Shown: in pieces, positions 1 to 10,003 of the stretch | Layout: the number at the start of each line of letters is the position of its first letter | Position numbering within the stretch: the first letter of the stretch is position 1 | From: Edaphochlamys debaryana | Taxonomy: Eukaryota; Chlorophyta; Chlorophyceae; Chlamydomonadales | Direction of reading: 5' to 3' | DNA length: 64,000 bases | Assembly: GCA_016858145.1 (NCBI GenBank) | Contig: JAEHOE010000140.1 | Coordinates: forward strand, 248,001 to 312,000 | Program-made: the position numbers and the translations under genes | Notes under the pieces: generated by a model | The model's database searches: none | Told to the model about the DNA's origin: nothing | What the model saw: the letters and a program-made list of their open reading frames with translations, nothing else

Positions 1-1130
1 CTGCACCCCAGAGCCAACTTCACCCTTCCAACCAGCGCCCTACGTCTTACCCCAGGCCCGGCCGTGACCTCCCGGAGCCCCTTATTCCGACTCAGTAGAA
101 CAGAACAGAAGCCCGCGGGCGTTCAGACGGAAGCCAAACACTGCGAAGGAGGTGCACCGTGCCATCGCATCGAGGCACCTACAGCCACAGGCGCCTTTGC
201 CCCACCGCCTCAAGTCGGCGGCGAGAGGTTTGGACTTAACAGGATCAACGCCAAATCAGACGAACGTGCGTTTCCCGATGCCGGGTAAAAGCCTGCTGCG
301 CATATTCTCTTCGAACCGCTAGCTGCCACGCCACCCCAATCAAAGCTGCCCGGCCGCGACTCGCATCGTTCAGGGGTCACGGAAACGCGATCTCCAATTC
401 GGTACCTCCCCATGCAAGCACGCATGCCCGGCGAAGTCCCAGCTCCGCCCCATCCCCTGCGCGCAAGCTAATGCGCCGTCACGGCCAAGACTGGCCTACG
501 CCCAGTCAAGATGGCGACCACCGGTCAACCCCAGATTGCAGTCCTCGTTCCAAGTAAATCGTGACCGTCGCCGCCGCCCCGCCCTTGCGGCTCGGGGGGC
601 CGTGCGGCAGAGAGGCCATGCCTGTGACTCACGCCCGCGTAACGACAGACGCGGAAAGCGCGCCCTTGCTAAGACGCCGCTGCCTCGACCACCCGTGAAG
701 AGCGGACGAAGGCAAATAGGCAGCGGGCGCCAGCATGCAGAGCAAAGCGCACCAAGCCTACGCTACTAAGTACGTACAGTTAGCTACGTTTTGACTGTTG
801 CTATGCGCAGCCCACGCACCGCAAGCGAGAAATTTGTCAAGCCCAGTCAGCCCCAAATCGGCTAGCTGCGTGACGCCCCCCCCATCCCCCAAAAATGCTC
901 GCGCAGAACGCAAAGCGGGACCCCGCGAGCCCTCCCACGCCGCCACGCCCATAACCCTTCCTTCTTCTCGGCTTGACGCAGTCCAACAGTTCTTCTTGGG
1001 ACGGCGCAGACATGTGAAATCCATGCCCGCGCCTCCCATCCCATCCCATCCCAGTGCCCCATGCCTGCACAGGCGCCGGCGGCTACGTACAGCACGGACC
1101 CGGACATACACGAGCCCTGCGCGCCATCCC
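1..1130. other. Gene-less left flank
   Basis: No exon with recognisable protein similarity was found on either strand. It lies 3' of the minus-strand kinase gene, so its right part is probably that gene's 3' UTR. I saw no TGTAA polyadenylation motif (TTACA on the plus strand) here, so the transcript end cannot be placed. Open frames here are GC-rich shadow frames without domain motifs. Confidence 0.5.
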
Positions 1131-4100
1131 TTATGCGCACTTGGCGACCCCGAGCGCAAAGCGCACCGACAGGCCGTGCCCGTGCGCGTGCCCGTTGCCG
1201 TCGTGCCCGTTGCCGTGGCCATGCCCGTGCGCGTGCGGCGTCGTGCCCGTCGAGCCCTCCGCCACAGCCGCGGCCGCAGCGCGCCCGCTGCCGCCGCTCG
1301 CCACCGACCCAGATCCCGTCCCGGCCGAGGCCCCGGCCCCAGCCCCGTTTCCAGCAGGGCGGGCGTAAGCCGGGTCGGGCGTGAGCGTGTCCAGGCCGGT
1401 CTCGAAGGAGGAGCCGGAGCGAACCAGGCCCTCCCGGCCGCAACGCACGCTGCCCTCGTGGTGGCCGCCGCTGATGGCGCTTCGCTGAACCACGTCCGCC
1501 TCCGGGTCAGGCCCCGGCTCCGCGCCGCCGGCCCCGCCGCCCGTGCACGCCCCCGACGGTGCCCGCTCCATGACGGTCCACAGCCGCTGCCCGCCCGGCG
1601 ACGCCGGCGGCGGCCCGTTCGCCGCCGCGCCGCTGCTGGAACCCGCCCCCGACCCAGATGCCATGACACCACCAACCGCCGCCCCAGCCGGACTGGCGCT
1701 GCCACTGCCACTGCCACCCGCGCCCGCGCTCGGTCCCGCACCAGCGCCAGCGCCGGACGCAGCAGCGCTGGCCGCAGAGGCCGAGGCGGGGGCGCCCGAG
1801 GGTGATGAGGAGGCCGCGTCGAGGTTGGCCGGCAGCACGCCCGAGGGCGCGGGCATGGGCAGGTCGGCGGGGCGCGACCGCGTGCGGCGGCGCTCCGCGG
1901 GGACGTAGGGCGCCTTCATGCGGCCTTCGCGCAGCGCCGCCCAGTCGAAGGCCGCGAACCAGGGGTGGCGCATGACCGCCTGCGCCGACTGCGGCCGGTT
2001 GTGGGGCTTGGCGGCCAGCATGCGGTTGAGCAGGTCCTGAGGTGGGGGGAGGGAGGAAAGGGGAGGGGCTGCGGTCAGCGGGATAGCCGCCGAGGCAAGC
2101 CGCGCGTGTCCCGTCTGTCAGGCTTGTTGTCCAGTGCGCCTCGGCCCCCATGGTCCCCCCCTCGCTGCCGGTCCCCTTCGCCCGCCCCTTGCTACCCCTG
2201 CCTGGCCCCCACCCCAGCCCCCGCCCGGCCCCGCCGCACCTGCAGCGCGTTGCTGAAGCGCGGGTGCGTGGGCGGCCTCCAGCCCTTCTTGAGGATCTCC
2301 TCGGGGTGGTCCGTGACCACGGTGCCGGTCATCATCTGGTACAGCGTGGCGCCCGCGGACCAGATGTCGGCCGGGATGCCGTACCTGGGTGGGGGGGCAC
2401 GTGGATGGGGACCAGGTGGGGTCAGCCACCGTCGAGCAAGGACAGCCACCGTCGGCACCTCTCTTTAGATACCGCCATGGACGGCAGCGCTCGAGGCCGG
2501 CGCCAGGGCACCCACCCTGTTCCATGCATGCTCCCTTGCGCTGCCGCGCCCCCTGCCCGGCCTCACCCCCCGGCCTCACCCCATGCGCGTCTTGGAGCTG
2601 CCGTACGCAAACACCTCGGGCGCGATGTAGCCCGTGGTGCCGCAGCAGCCCACGGCCTGGCCGCCCGAGTCGAGCGCCACCGTGAAGCCCAGGTCCGCCA
2701 GCTTGGCGGTGCCGTCCGACGTCAGCAGCAGGTTGCTGGGCTTGATCTGGGGCGCGGATGGGTGCGGGTGGGGAAGGGTGGGCGGGGGCATGTGGGTCGG
2801 CGAGACGTGGCGAGCTGAGCGTTCCTGGCGATGCCCGAGCGTGGGACTGATTGAATAAGGGCCAGCTGCCAGCACGGCTGACCCCAAACCACGCGCACTT
2901 TCGCTCCACCCCTGCCCCCCTAAACCCCCGTGCGTCCTCCCGGGCTCACGTCTCTGTGCAGCAGGCCGTTGTCGTGCAGGAACTCGAGGGCCAGCAGCAG
3001 GCAGCCCGTGTAGTAGCGCGCCGAGGCCTCGCCCATGAGCAGCCGCTGCTCGTTGGCGCCGCGCCGGTCCTTGAGCGACTGCGGGCACGGAGGAAAGGAG
3101 GTGGGGGAGGGGGGCGTGAGGATGAGGTTTATGCACGGCCCCCCACCTCTCCCCGAGTAGCGGCCAGCCCGCATCCTTCACGACCGTCCAAGACCACCGC
3201 CCGAACAAGCCTGCAATTGATACCTCGCCCCCAGCATGCCGCCCCCCTGCCTCGCGCCGCATCCTGCACCTGCTGTCCTACCCCAAACTCCCCAGCCCCT
3301 GCCCACACCACCGCCCAACCACACCCCCACGCCGCCTCAACCCCAGCCTCACCCCCAGCATGCCGCCCAGGTCGCCGCCCTCGGCCCACTCCATGACGTA
3401 CGAGCAGTGCTCCTCGCCGTCCTCCACGAACCCAAACAGCCGCACGATGAACGGGCAGCGCTGGCAGCGGTGCAGCTGCATCAGCTCGCGCTCCTGGTTC
3501 CAGCCCAGCGGCACGCGCTTCACTGCCACAATGAGCTGGGGATCGTTGCCGAGGGAGGGCTGGGGGGTCAAGGAAGAGCGCCGGTCCGATTCGGAGAGCG
3601 CGGAGGATTCCGAGGTGGCGGCGAAGGGGCCCTGGCCAGGCCCTTGCCCGGGGTCGTCGGCGCCGGAGCCGGCGCGCGAGGGCCCCGCCCCCACGTCGCC
3701 GCTGCTGCTGCTGGCCCCGGCGGCGCCACCGGAGAACTGCTCGTCCTCGCCGATCGCAAATGCGCTGACGGAGCTGGCGGTGCGGTGGTGGCCGTGGCGG
3801 GCCGAGGCGTGGCCGGAGGAGCCGCGGAGAAAGCTGCCGGCGGCGGCGGCGCCGCTGGGGCTGGCGCCAGAGGCTGCCGCGGACTGTGAATCGCGTTCGC
3901 TCGGCGCCGTGTCGGCACTGGAGTCCGCTGGGCCCGAGTCCTCCCGCCCGAGACCCTGCAGCTGCTCTGAGTCGTGTGGCTGCAGACCCAGGACCACGCC
4001 CGTGCCGACCCCGTCATGGGAGGTGCCGCAGCGGCGGGCGGGCGGCGGGGAGCCGGCGCGGCCGCGCATGGGCGGCCCGCCGGTGGGCAGCGGGCTGCTG

Positions 4101-5418
4101 ACGGCGCTGAAGGCCTGGCGCGTGCCGGGCTGCGGGTCCGAGCCCGAGACCGAGGCGGAGCCCCCCCGGTTCATGTAGGGGCTGGAGGCGGAGGCCGGGA
4201 TGCGGCACAGGTTGACTGAGCCGTACGCGCCCTCGCCCAGGGCGACCAGGGGCTTGATGTCCGACTGCTCGAGCCGGTCAAAGCGCTCCTGGTCCTGCGG
4301 GGAGGCAATGAGAGGCGGGGAGGCAATGAGAGGCGGGGAGGCAATGAGAGGAACGGCCGTATGAGAAAGCAGTGGGTAGGGTTTTGGGAGCCCTGGGGTG
4401 GAGCTAGGACAGCGAGGCTGGCCGCCGCGAAGGGCCATGTGGGTCGGGGGTAATGTGGGTTGGCCAAGGCGGGGCTGAGAATGGTACGAGATAATCTCGT
4501 GCTGTCAGGCGCTGGCACCCAACCAGGCCATGCTCGCGAGACTGCCGGGGGTTGAAGGCGGGGGGCAAGGTGGAGGCCCCTGCAGGACAGGGTCCTGCAT
4601 CTCGCTTTGTCCTCCCGCATATGGCTCCAATGTGTGGGTGACTGCCTTGTGCGAATTTCCAGGGGGCTCGCAGGGGGCGCTTGCGCGCGCGGGGCACGCA
4701 CCTGGGGCGTCGCGGGTCGCCATTGCTTGTGGGACCAGTCCTCCACAAGGAACTTGACCGCCTCCAAGTCCGTCAGCGCGCTCCGAGTGCGCTCTGGAGG
4801 TGAACGGGCAGACACAGCGGCAGTCAGCGCCATAGCCGAGCTCCCACCGCCAGCCATCAAGCTGCGCATATTCCTGCCGACTTTAACACCACAAAGGCTG
4901 CGAGCACGCCCCCGCTTCAAGACCCCTGTTCCAGGTAACCGCAAGGGTTGGTCGGCGCGAGTCCTGCAAGCGCGTGGCGGACTTCACCACCCACAACGTG
5001 CGCTTGGCCTCGCGCCCGACCCCAGCCCCCAGCCGGCAGCCATCGCCTATTGATAGGCGCTGGCTAGCACTAAGCTCCAGGAGTGTCGGCGGCCACGTAG
5101 GCGCGCTGGCGTCACTTGCCTACCCCCCCACCCCATGTAAGGACGCTTACCCATAACCGGCTCCATGGCCGGCGCCCCGGTGCCATCGAGGCTACAAGCA
5201 GAAGGCGGGGGGCTACCACGCGATTTCTTTGGGCTACTTTGGACTGAAGACCTCGACTGACGAGACAGCCTGCCGCGCCAGCTCTTGCTGGCAAAGAAGC
5301 TAGCTCCGTGCAGGGTGTCGTTTGGCGTCGTGGTGCCGGACGTGCTCTCTAAATTGTCCTCGCCCCGGACCATTCCCCTCAGGCTGTTACCGCTGATGCA
5401 TTTAGTTAGGAAAGACAT
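1131..5418 (-). CDS. AGC-type serine/threonine protein kinase with a long N-lobe insert
   Basis: Seven exons with consistent phase: 5418-5151, 4793-4702, 4294-3353, 3078-2950, 2746-2580, 2384-2240, 2036-1131, giving about 882 aa. Seen: glycine loop GEGAYGSV (about 140-147); VAVKRV with the ATP lysine near 379; PFIVRLFGF; MEWAEGGDL; HRD near 475-477 followed after an intron by IKPSN; DLG instead of DFG (KLADLGF, near 495); GTTGYIAPEVF; ADIWSAG; and a tail of HPWFAAFDW then MKAPYVP, which is the AGC pattern. Oddities: about 220 low-complexity residues (Ser/Gly/Ala/Pro) separate the glycine loop from the lysine, and the C-terminus carries an HGHGHGNGH-type run that could bind metal. No cyclic-nucleotide domain was seen, so PKA/PKG-like is only a resemblance. 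The ATG at 5418 opens a basic, Ser-rich N-terminus. An active Ser/Thr kinase is inferred because all catalytic residues are present; the substrate is unknown. Confidence 0.85.
4299..4350. repeat. 18-bp tandem repeat in kinase intron
   Basis: Three consecutive near-perfect copies of an 18-bp unit (GGGGAGGCAATGAGAGGC) lie directly upstream, in gene sense, of the exon that begins the kinase domain. It is a minisatellite in the intron; no coding role is apparent. Confidence 0.9.
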
Positions 5419-7684
5419 TCTTGTATTGTGTGTCGTGCCTCCCCAAAGCGGGGAGGCGAGGGCTTAGCTGCTCCAAAACATGCTCTGTAGGCGGAAGCGC
5501 AGTCGCGAGCAACCGCGTGTTCGCAGAGACCGGTTTGAGCGTCTACAGATGGTCGTATTGGCACGGGGCTGTGTGTGGTCTTGCTGGAGTATGGATGTGG
5601 GGCCGGGGCCGGCCGAAGCCCCGGCATGGTCCGGCCGTGTCGGGCATGCATGATGGAAGTCACCCGCAAGTGCCGGCCAAAGCCACTCATCGCACCTCCC
5701 CTGACGTCTGCAGCATTCTTATATCGCTACTTATAGTCCTGCAAGCGGCGGACCGTGGAGCCTGATGCGGAAGCGACGGGACCATTCACGCCGACTCACG
5801 GTAAGTCGCACCTCGGCGCTTGGCTGACCGCATCCGCCAACCCCGAAAGGTTGGACTCGTGCGGTTGGGCCCTTGGCGTCGCCAAGACCTCGCAGCATAA
5901 GCGGCATAAGTCGGTTTTGCCTCGGCGCTGGTGCCAACCGGGGCCAACCGTGCTGAACGTGAACCCGTGTTAAGGGCCTCCGTCATGTCACGAACACCCC
6001 ACCCCAGAGGACATCGCGGTTACGCATATCACAGGCCGGGGGGAAGCAATCGTTGACGGAGGTGTCACGCTGAACTTGCGGACGCGGCAGCAGTTGATAG
6101 ATACGGACAGACCGTGACAGACGCATGACAAAGAAGCCCGTCCACGAGTTGTCTCACCGCACGAACCGTTCGTGGAACAGTCCGCATCCCTAGACTTGAG
6201 GCGGCCCAGATGCCGCCTTCCCGCCATACGAACGCTTCTAGCATATCCCTGCTGGCCCCCATTCCGCACCCCCTTCGATGCGAGGAGGCCCAGCCCATCC
6301 CCGTTCTACTTACCCCACCCCATCAGCCTGCGTAACCAACATAGCCACCCCATCAGCCTGCGTAACCCCAACATCACCCCTCCCCTGCCGTGTACTTAGA
6401 CGACCCCACCCCCATCAGCCTGTATAACCTCTCTCGCGCTTCCTCTCTTCCTCACCCCTGCGCATTACACTGACCGCTGTCCTGACACCCCCCTTCCTCG
6501 GGTGCCACATTTTACCCAGCAGGGACCCGTTGCCCCAAAGTCTCTTTGGCTCGAAGGTACCGGCATTTGCTATCCCGGACCTGGACGTCCTGGCGATGGA
6601 CTGCTCCACCGCATCAACCTCCTGCCCTGTCCACGCTCCACGGCCCTCTCCTCTCCTCTCCTGTTCGTGAGGACCTGCCGCTACCAACGACTGTGCCCGA
6701 CACGCACTGAGGCAGGTGTGGCATGGCGACAAGGCGCAAGAGAGCGGGTTAGCTAGAAGCGACCAAGGTGGCGGGGCGCGGGGGGGGGGGGTGCCACGCG
6801 GGGCGGGAAGGTACTACCTAGTAGGCCCAGCCCCCGCGTAGCACACAACACCCAAGCAGCAAGGCTGTTAGCTATGACCAGGTTGACCTCACCAGGGACC
6901 AAACCCCTGAAACACACGGAGCGGTACGTGCGAACGCTGAAGACGGGGAGTGTGGCTGAGGACGGCTATGGTAGGATTGCCGGCTTGCTGAGTTGCTGTC
7001 AGGAACTGCCATCGGAGCTAGGCACGAACAGCACGTTCCAGTGCCGCTTGGAGAGGCCCCCAGCCGTTAAGCGTTCTCCCATGCGCTAGGGTCACCATGT
7101 GCGAGCGCTCACCTGCAGGCGGAGGAGACTCCGGGGTGGGGGGCTGGCAGGGGCGCGGGGGTTCTGGGGAAGGGGTCCAGGGGCCAGGAGGCCCCGTGTT
7201 GGGAAAGCGCGCAAGGGCGAGAGGGTCCGCCTGGGTTGACTCCTGAGGGGCCTCTCAAACCATCTAGCTGATCTACGACCGGGTGTTTGGGGCTGCAGTC
7301 CCCGCAAAGGGTAAGGTCGTGGGGTGATGGGATTCGTTAATCGGCACGTACGAATGGCACGATCTGCGCGCGCATGCCCCCACCCCCCACCCCCATCAGC
7401 CTGTATGATCTCTCGCTCTCTCGCATGCGCTCCATCGGTGGGTGCCCTTCCACGGTACCACCCCTCCATGGTTTCCAGTTGTATAAAACCCGCGGGCAAA
7501 GATGGATCGGTATTGGGCCAGCAGGGAGGCACTCGCTCAAGCACCTCAAGCTAGTATTGGGATTAGGGGCCGAGGGGGCCGGGGCCGGGGGGGCGGAGGG
7601 GGCAAGGGAAATCTAAGGGGAACGAAACCCTGACCCCGCCAGGACCGTTGACCGAAGCAAAGTTACCTCGACCGTGTTGGTTGC

Positions 7685-7905
7685 TAAGGTCTAGCCTGCG
7701 GCTGCAGCAAGGAACTGCGGCCAGACCGCAGCACGCACACAGCGGGCATTGCCGACATGCCGTCGGGAGGTCGGCCGAGGTCCCGCCCTGAAGCTCGCAG
7801 TGCGTGGCGACAGTGCGTGCCACTCCCTCAGTTGCGAGATGCGTCCTTGTGGGAATTCTCGCTGGGAGGCCGACAGCTCGCACGTAGCGTGGCGGGAAAC
7901 CCGTC
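7685..7905. repeat. Diverged partial copy of the upstream repeat (copy 1)
   Basis: It shares scattered blocks with the two better copies downstream: an AAGGTCT..CCTGCGGCT start, a GCCGACATGCCG block, and TGTGGGAATTCTCG followed by GACAGCTCGCACG. It is the most degraded of the three direct copies, so its limits are approximate. Confidence 0.45.
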
Positions 7906-7912
7906 CGGGACA

Positions 7913-8362
7913 CCGGCGTTGCCGCCTCGTTTCTAAGGCCACCGGTGCCTCAACCCAATGCAACAATACTTTGAAATCCGCGTCACTTGGGCTGCGTCGG
8001 CCACAAGGTCTTACCTGCGGCTCAGCAACCGCGGCACACCGGCCGTGCCGACATGCGCCGCGATGTCTCGAAACCCCGCGCGGTGAATTCAGGAATAGGG
8101 CACTTGGCCACATCAAGTTGGGCGATGCAGTGCGTGTGGGAACTCTCTGTGCGAGCTCGACGGCTCGGGCGTGGCTGAGTGGCCGGCACCGGAGGTGGGC
8201 CACACGTCCCGAGCCCTTTTCCTTCGTAACGGTTCCGAGGGGACGACGACACTTCAATGCTTGATTGAGTTGCGTTACATATGCAGCCCAGGTATAGAGG
8301 GAGGGATACCTGGCGTCGGGGGGAAAGTGCGCAGGCCGTGTGAAATTTGTTGTGGACGGCCC
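7913..8362. repeat. Upstream repeat, copy 2
   Basis: A direct repeat of 9312-9768. Matching blocks in order: GTTGCCGCC..CGTTTCTA, AAGGTCTTACCTGCGGCTCA followed by GCAACCGCGGCACACC, GCAGTGCGTGTGGGAACTCT, GAGCTCGACGGCTCG, TGGCTGAGTGGCCGGCAC, and an ending TTTGTTGTGGACG. A TATA-like ATATAAA follows at about 8372, just as copy 3 is followed by the TATA box of the fusion gene. Confidence 0.8.
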
Positions 8363-9311
8363 CCTCCAAATATAAACGGCCCCCTCCGAACAGTGCGGCA
8401 CCCCTAGCGGCAAACACACTGACCGTGCGTGTGTGCCCTGCCTTCCTCCCGCTTCCCCTCTTCACCGGACCGTCCGCCGCCCTTACTGCCCGTCCCTGCC
8501 TCCCCATCTACCCTTTGCAAGAGACTGCCTGGGCTATGGGCTCACTGCTGCTCCCGGCCTGCGCACTGCACTCACTCAGCCAGCATGCAGCGCCAGCGGC
8601 ACATGTGGTAAGGGATTCCGGAAAGGATGGCTGGGCGGGCTACACGGTTCGCCAAAAACACAGGACGGAGGTAAGTTGACAAGACGCGCGCAAGTAACCC
8701 TCCAGCATGCCTCCACCCCATGCACACGCCTCGCTTCGTAGATGTCTTCTACCCCATGCACACCTGCCCCCATGCATGCGCGCCATCCTGCGTCCTGCTC
8801 CAAACAAGCCCATGCGTTGTGCCCACCCTGGCGCCTCGCCACGGCTCCCTAGCTCACGCCCTCAGCACCCGGAGGCCCCCTGATCTGCACGGCCTGTTTG
8901 TGCCGCAGCGAATCCTCTAGGCGCCTCCGGCTCGACCCCGGTAAGTTGCAATTGCTTTGGGCCCTGGCTTGGCCTTTACGAGAAGTAGTGCGTGCGACCG
9001 GACAGCCTGCCGGTACGCAGGGACGTTGGGGAGCAGGAGGGCCCTCCTGTGTGGCAGCTCGGGTGGTGGGAGGGCCTCCCCGCGCTCGTTTCGACCCCTT
9101 GACGTGCCGAAGATGAAGCGGTTCTTGGGCCACCACGGACTCTTCTCGCTGTCGTTAGTTCGCAATGAACGTGGCCAAGAGCCGGTGCGTGGCGTTGTGC
9201 GTGCCACGCCGGGGCCGAGGTGGAGGCAGGGGCCGGAAACCGAGACTCCGGCGGCCCAAACACGTGTGTTTCCCTGCGTGCTGTGTTTCCCTTCAAACGC
9301 CGGCTGTTCGA

Positions 9312-9768
9312 CGCCGCCGTTGCCGCCCCGTTTCTACAAGGGACAGGTGCCTGAACCCAGTGATGCTAGTTAGTGATACTCGAGCTGTTGCGGCTTCGTT
9401 GGCTGCAAGGTCTGACCTGCGGCTCAGCAACCGCGGCACACCGCGGCGTGCCGACACGCGCCGGGATGTCTCTAGACCCCGTATTGGAACTTGGGACAAC
9501 GCGTTTGTCCACATGAATTATGGCACGCAGTGCGTGTGGGAACTCTCGGTACGAGCTCGACAGCTCGCGCGTTTGTGGCTGAGTGGCCGGCACAGGCGGA
9601 GGACCACAGGCCCCGACGCGCTTTATGTTCGTAAGGTTTGAAACGCGTTTCCGAGAGGACAGCTACACTCTCAGGGCTGGCACGTCTTGCGTTGCTGATG
9701 CAGCTGAGATAACAAGGGGCGTGCCGCGGGAAAAGTGCACGCGGCGGCCGGGTTTGTTGCGGACGTGA
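9312..9768. repeat. Upstream repeat, copy 3 (promoter-proximal)
   Basis: A direct repeat of 7913-8362 with the same order of conserved blocks. It ends about 75 bp before the TATA box at 9844, so this copy probably lies within the promoter or upstream regulatory region of the peroxidase-multicopper oxidase gene. It has no convincing coding capacity. Confidence 0.8.
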
Positions 9769-9843
9769 AATCCACGTCGCCTGGTACGGCGCCTGCGTTT
9801 CTGCCCGACTGGAAACGCGTCGTGCCGCTCAGAGACGCGATTG

Positions 9844-9850
9844 TATATAA
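9844..9850 (+). promoter_or_regulatory. TATA box of the peroxidase-multicopper oxidase gene
   Basis: TATATAA stands 154 bp upstream of the ATG at 10004. Transcription would start near 9875-9880, leaving a 5' UTR of about 125 bases. The frame is open upstream to 9872, but that start is a TTG close to the expected transcription start, so 10004 is preferred. Confidence 0.65.
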
Positions 9851-10003
9851 GCCGGGTCTATCCTAAGAGACTTGTGTCTTACATCCAAAGCCGGACCGTG
9901 GTTACACACCGTAACGACATTTGTGAACATTGCCACAAGCCGGAGTTTGTGTTTGCCACGTTTCCCTAGACCTTTCGCTCGCGTGACACTACCTACGGCT
10001 GCC

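Larger units (their letters stand above)
5419..10003. other. Long gene-less interval between the kinase and the peroxidase-oxidase gene
   Basis: This holds the 5' flank of the minus-strand kinase and the promoter of the plus-strand fusion gene. No conserved protein domain was recognised. Content seen: a recurring motif CCCCATCAGCCTG at about 6320, 6349, 6410 and 7393; and three diverged copies of one repeat (about 7685-7905, 7913-8362, 9312-9768). Between the second and third copies are two strong donor-like sites (GGTAAGTTG at about 8671 and 8940) and an ATG-started frame at 8536 (first residues MGSLLLPACALHSLSQ) that could be an exon of an unrecognised short transcript. Confidence 0.5.

Noticed and set aside
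798..1805. Long plus-strand open frame over the kinase C-terminal exon
   Set aside because: It is Arg/Ala/Pro-rich, has no domain motif, and overlaps a well-supported minus-strand exon; long shadow frames are expected at this GC content.
9872..10003. N-terminal extension of the fusion protein from 9872
   Set aside because: The frame is open, but its start is a TTG close to the expected transcription start after the TATA box at 9844; ATG 10004 is better.
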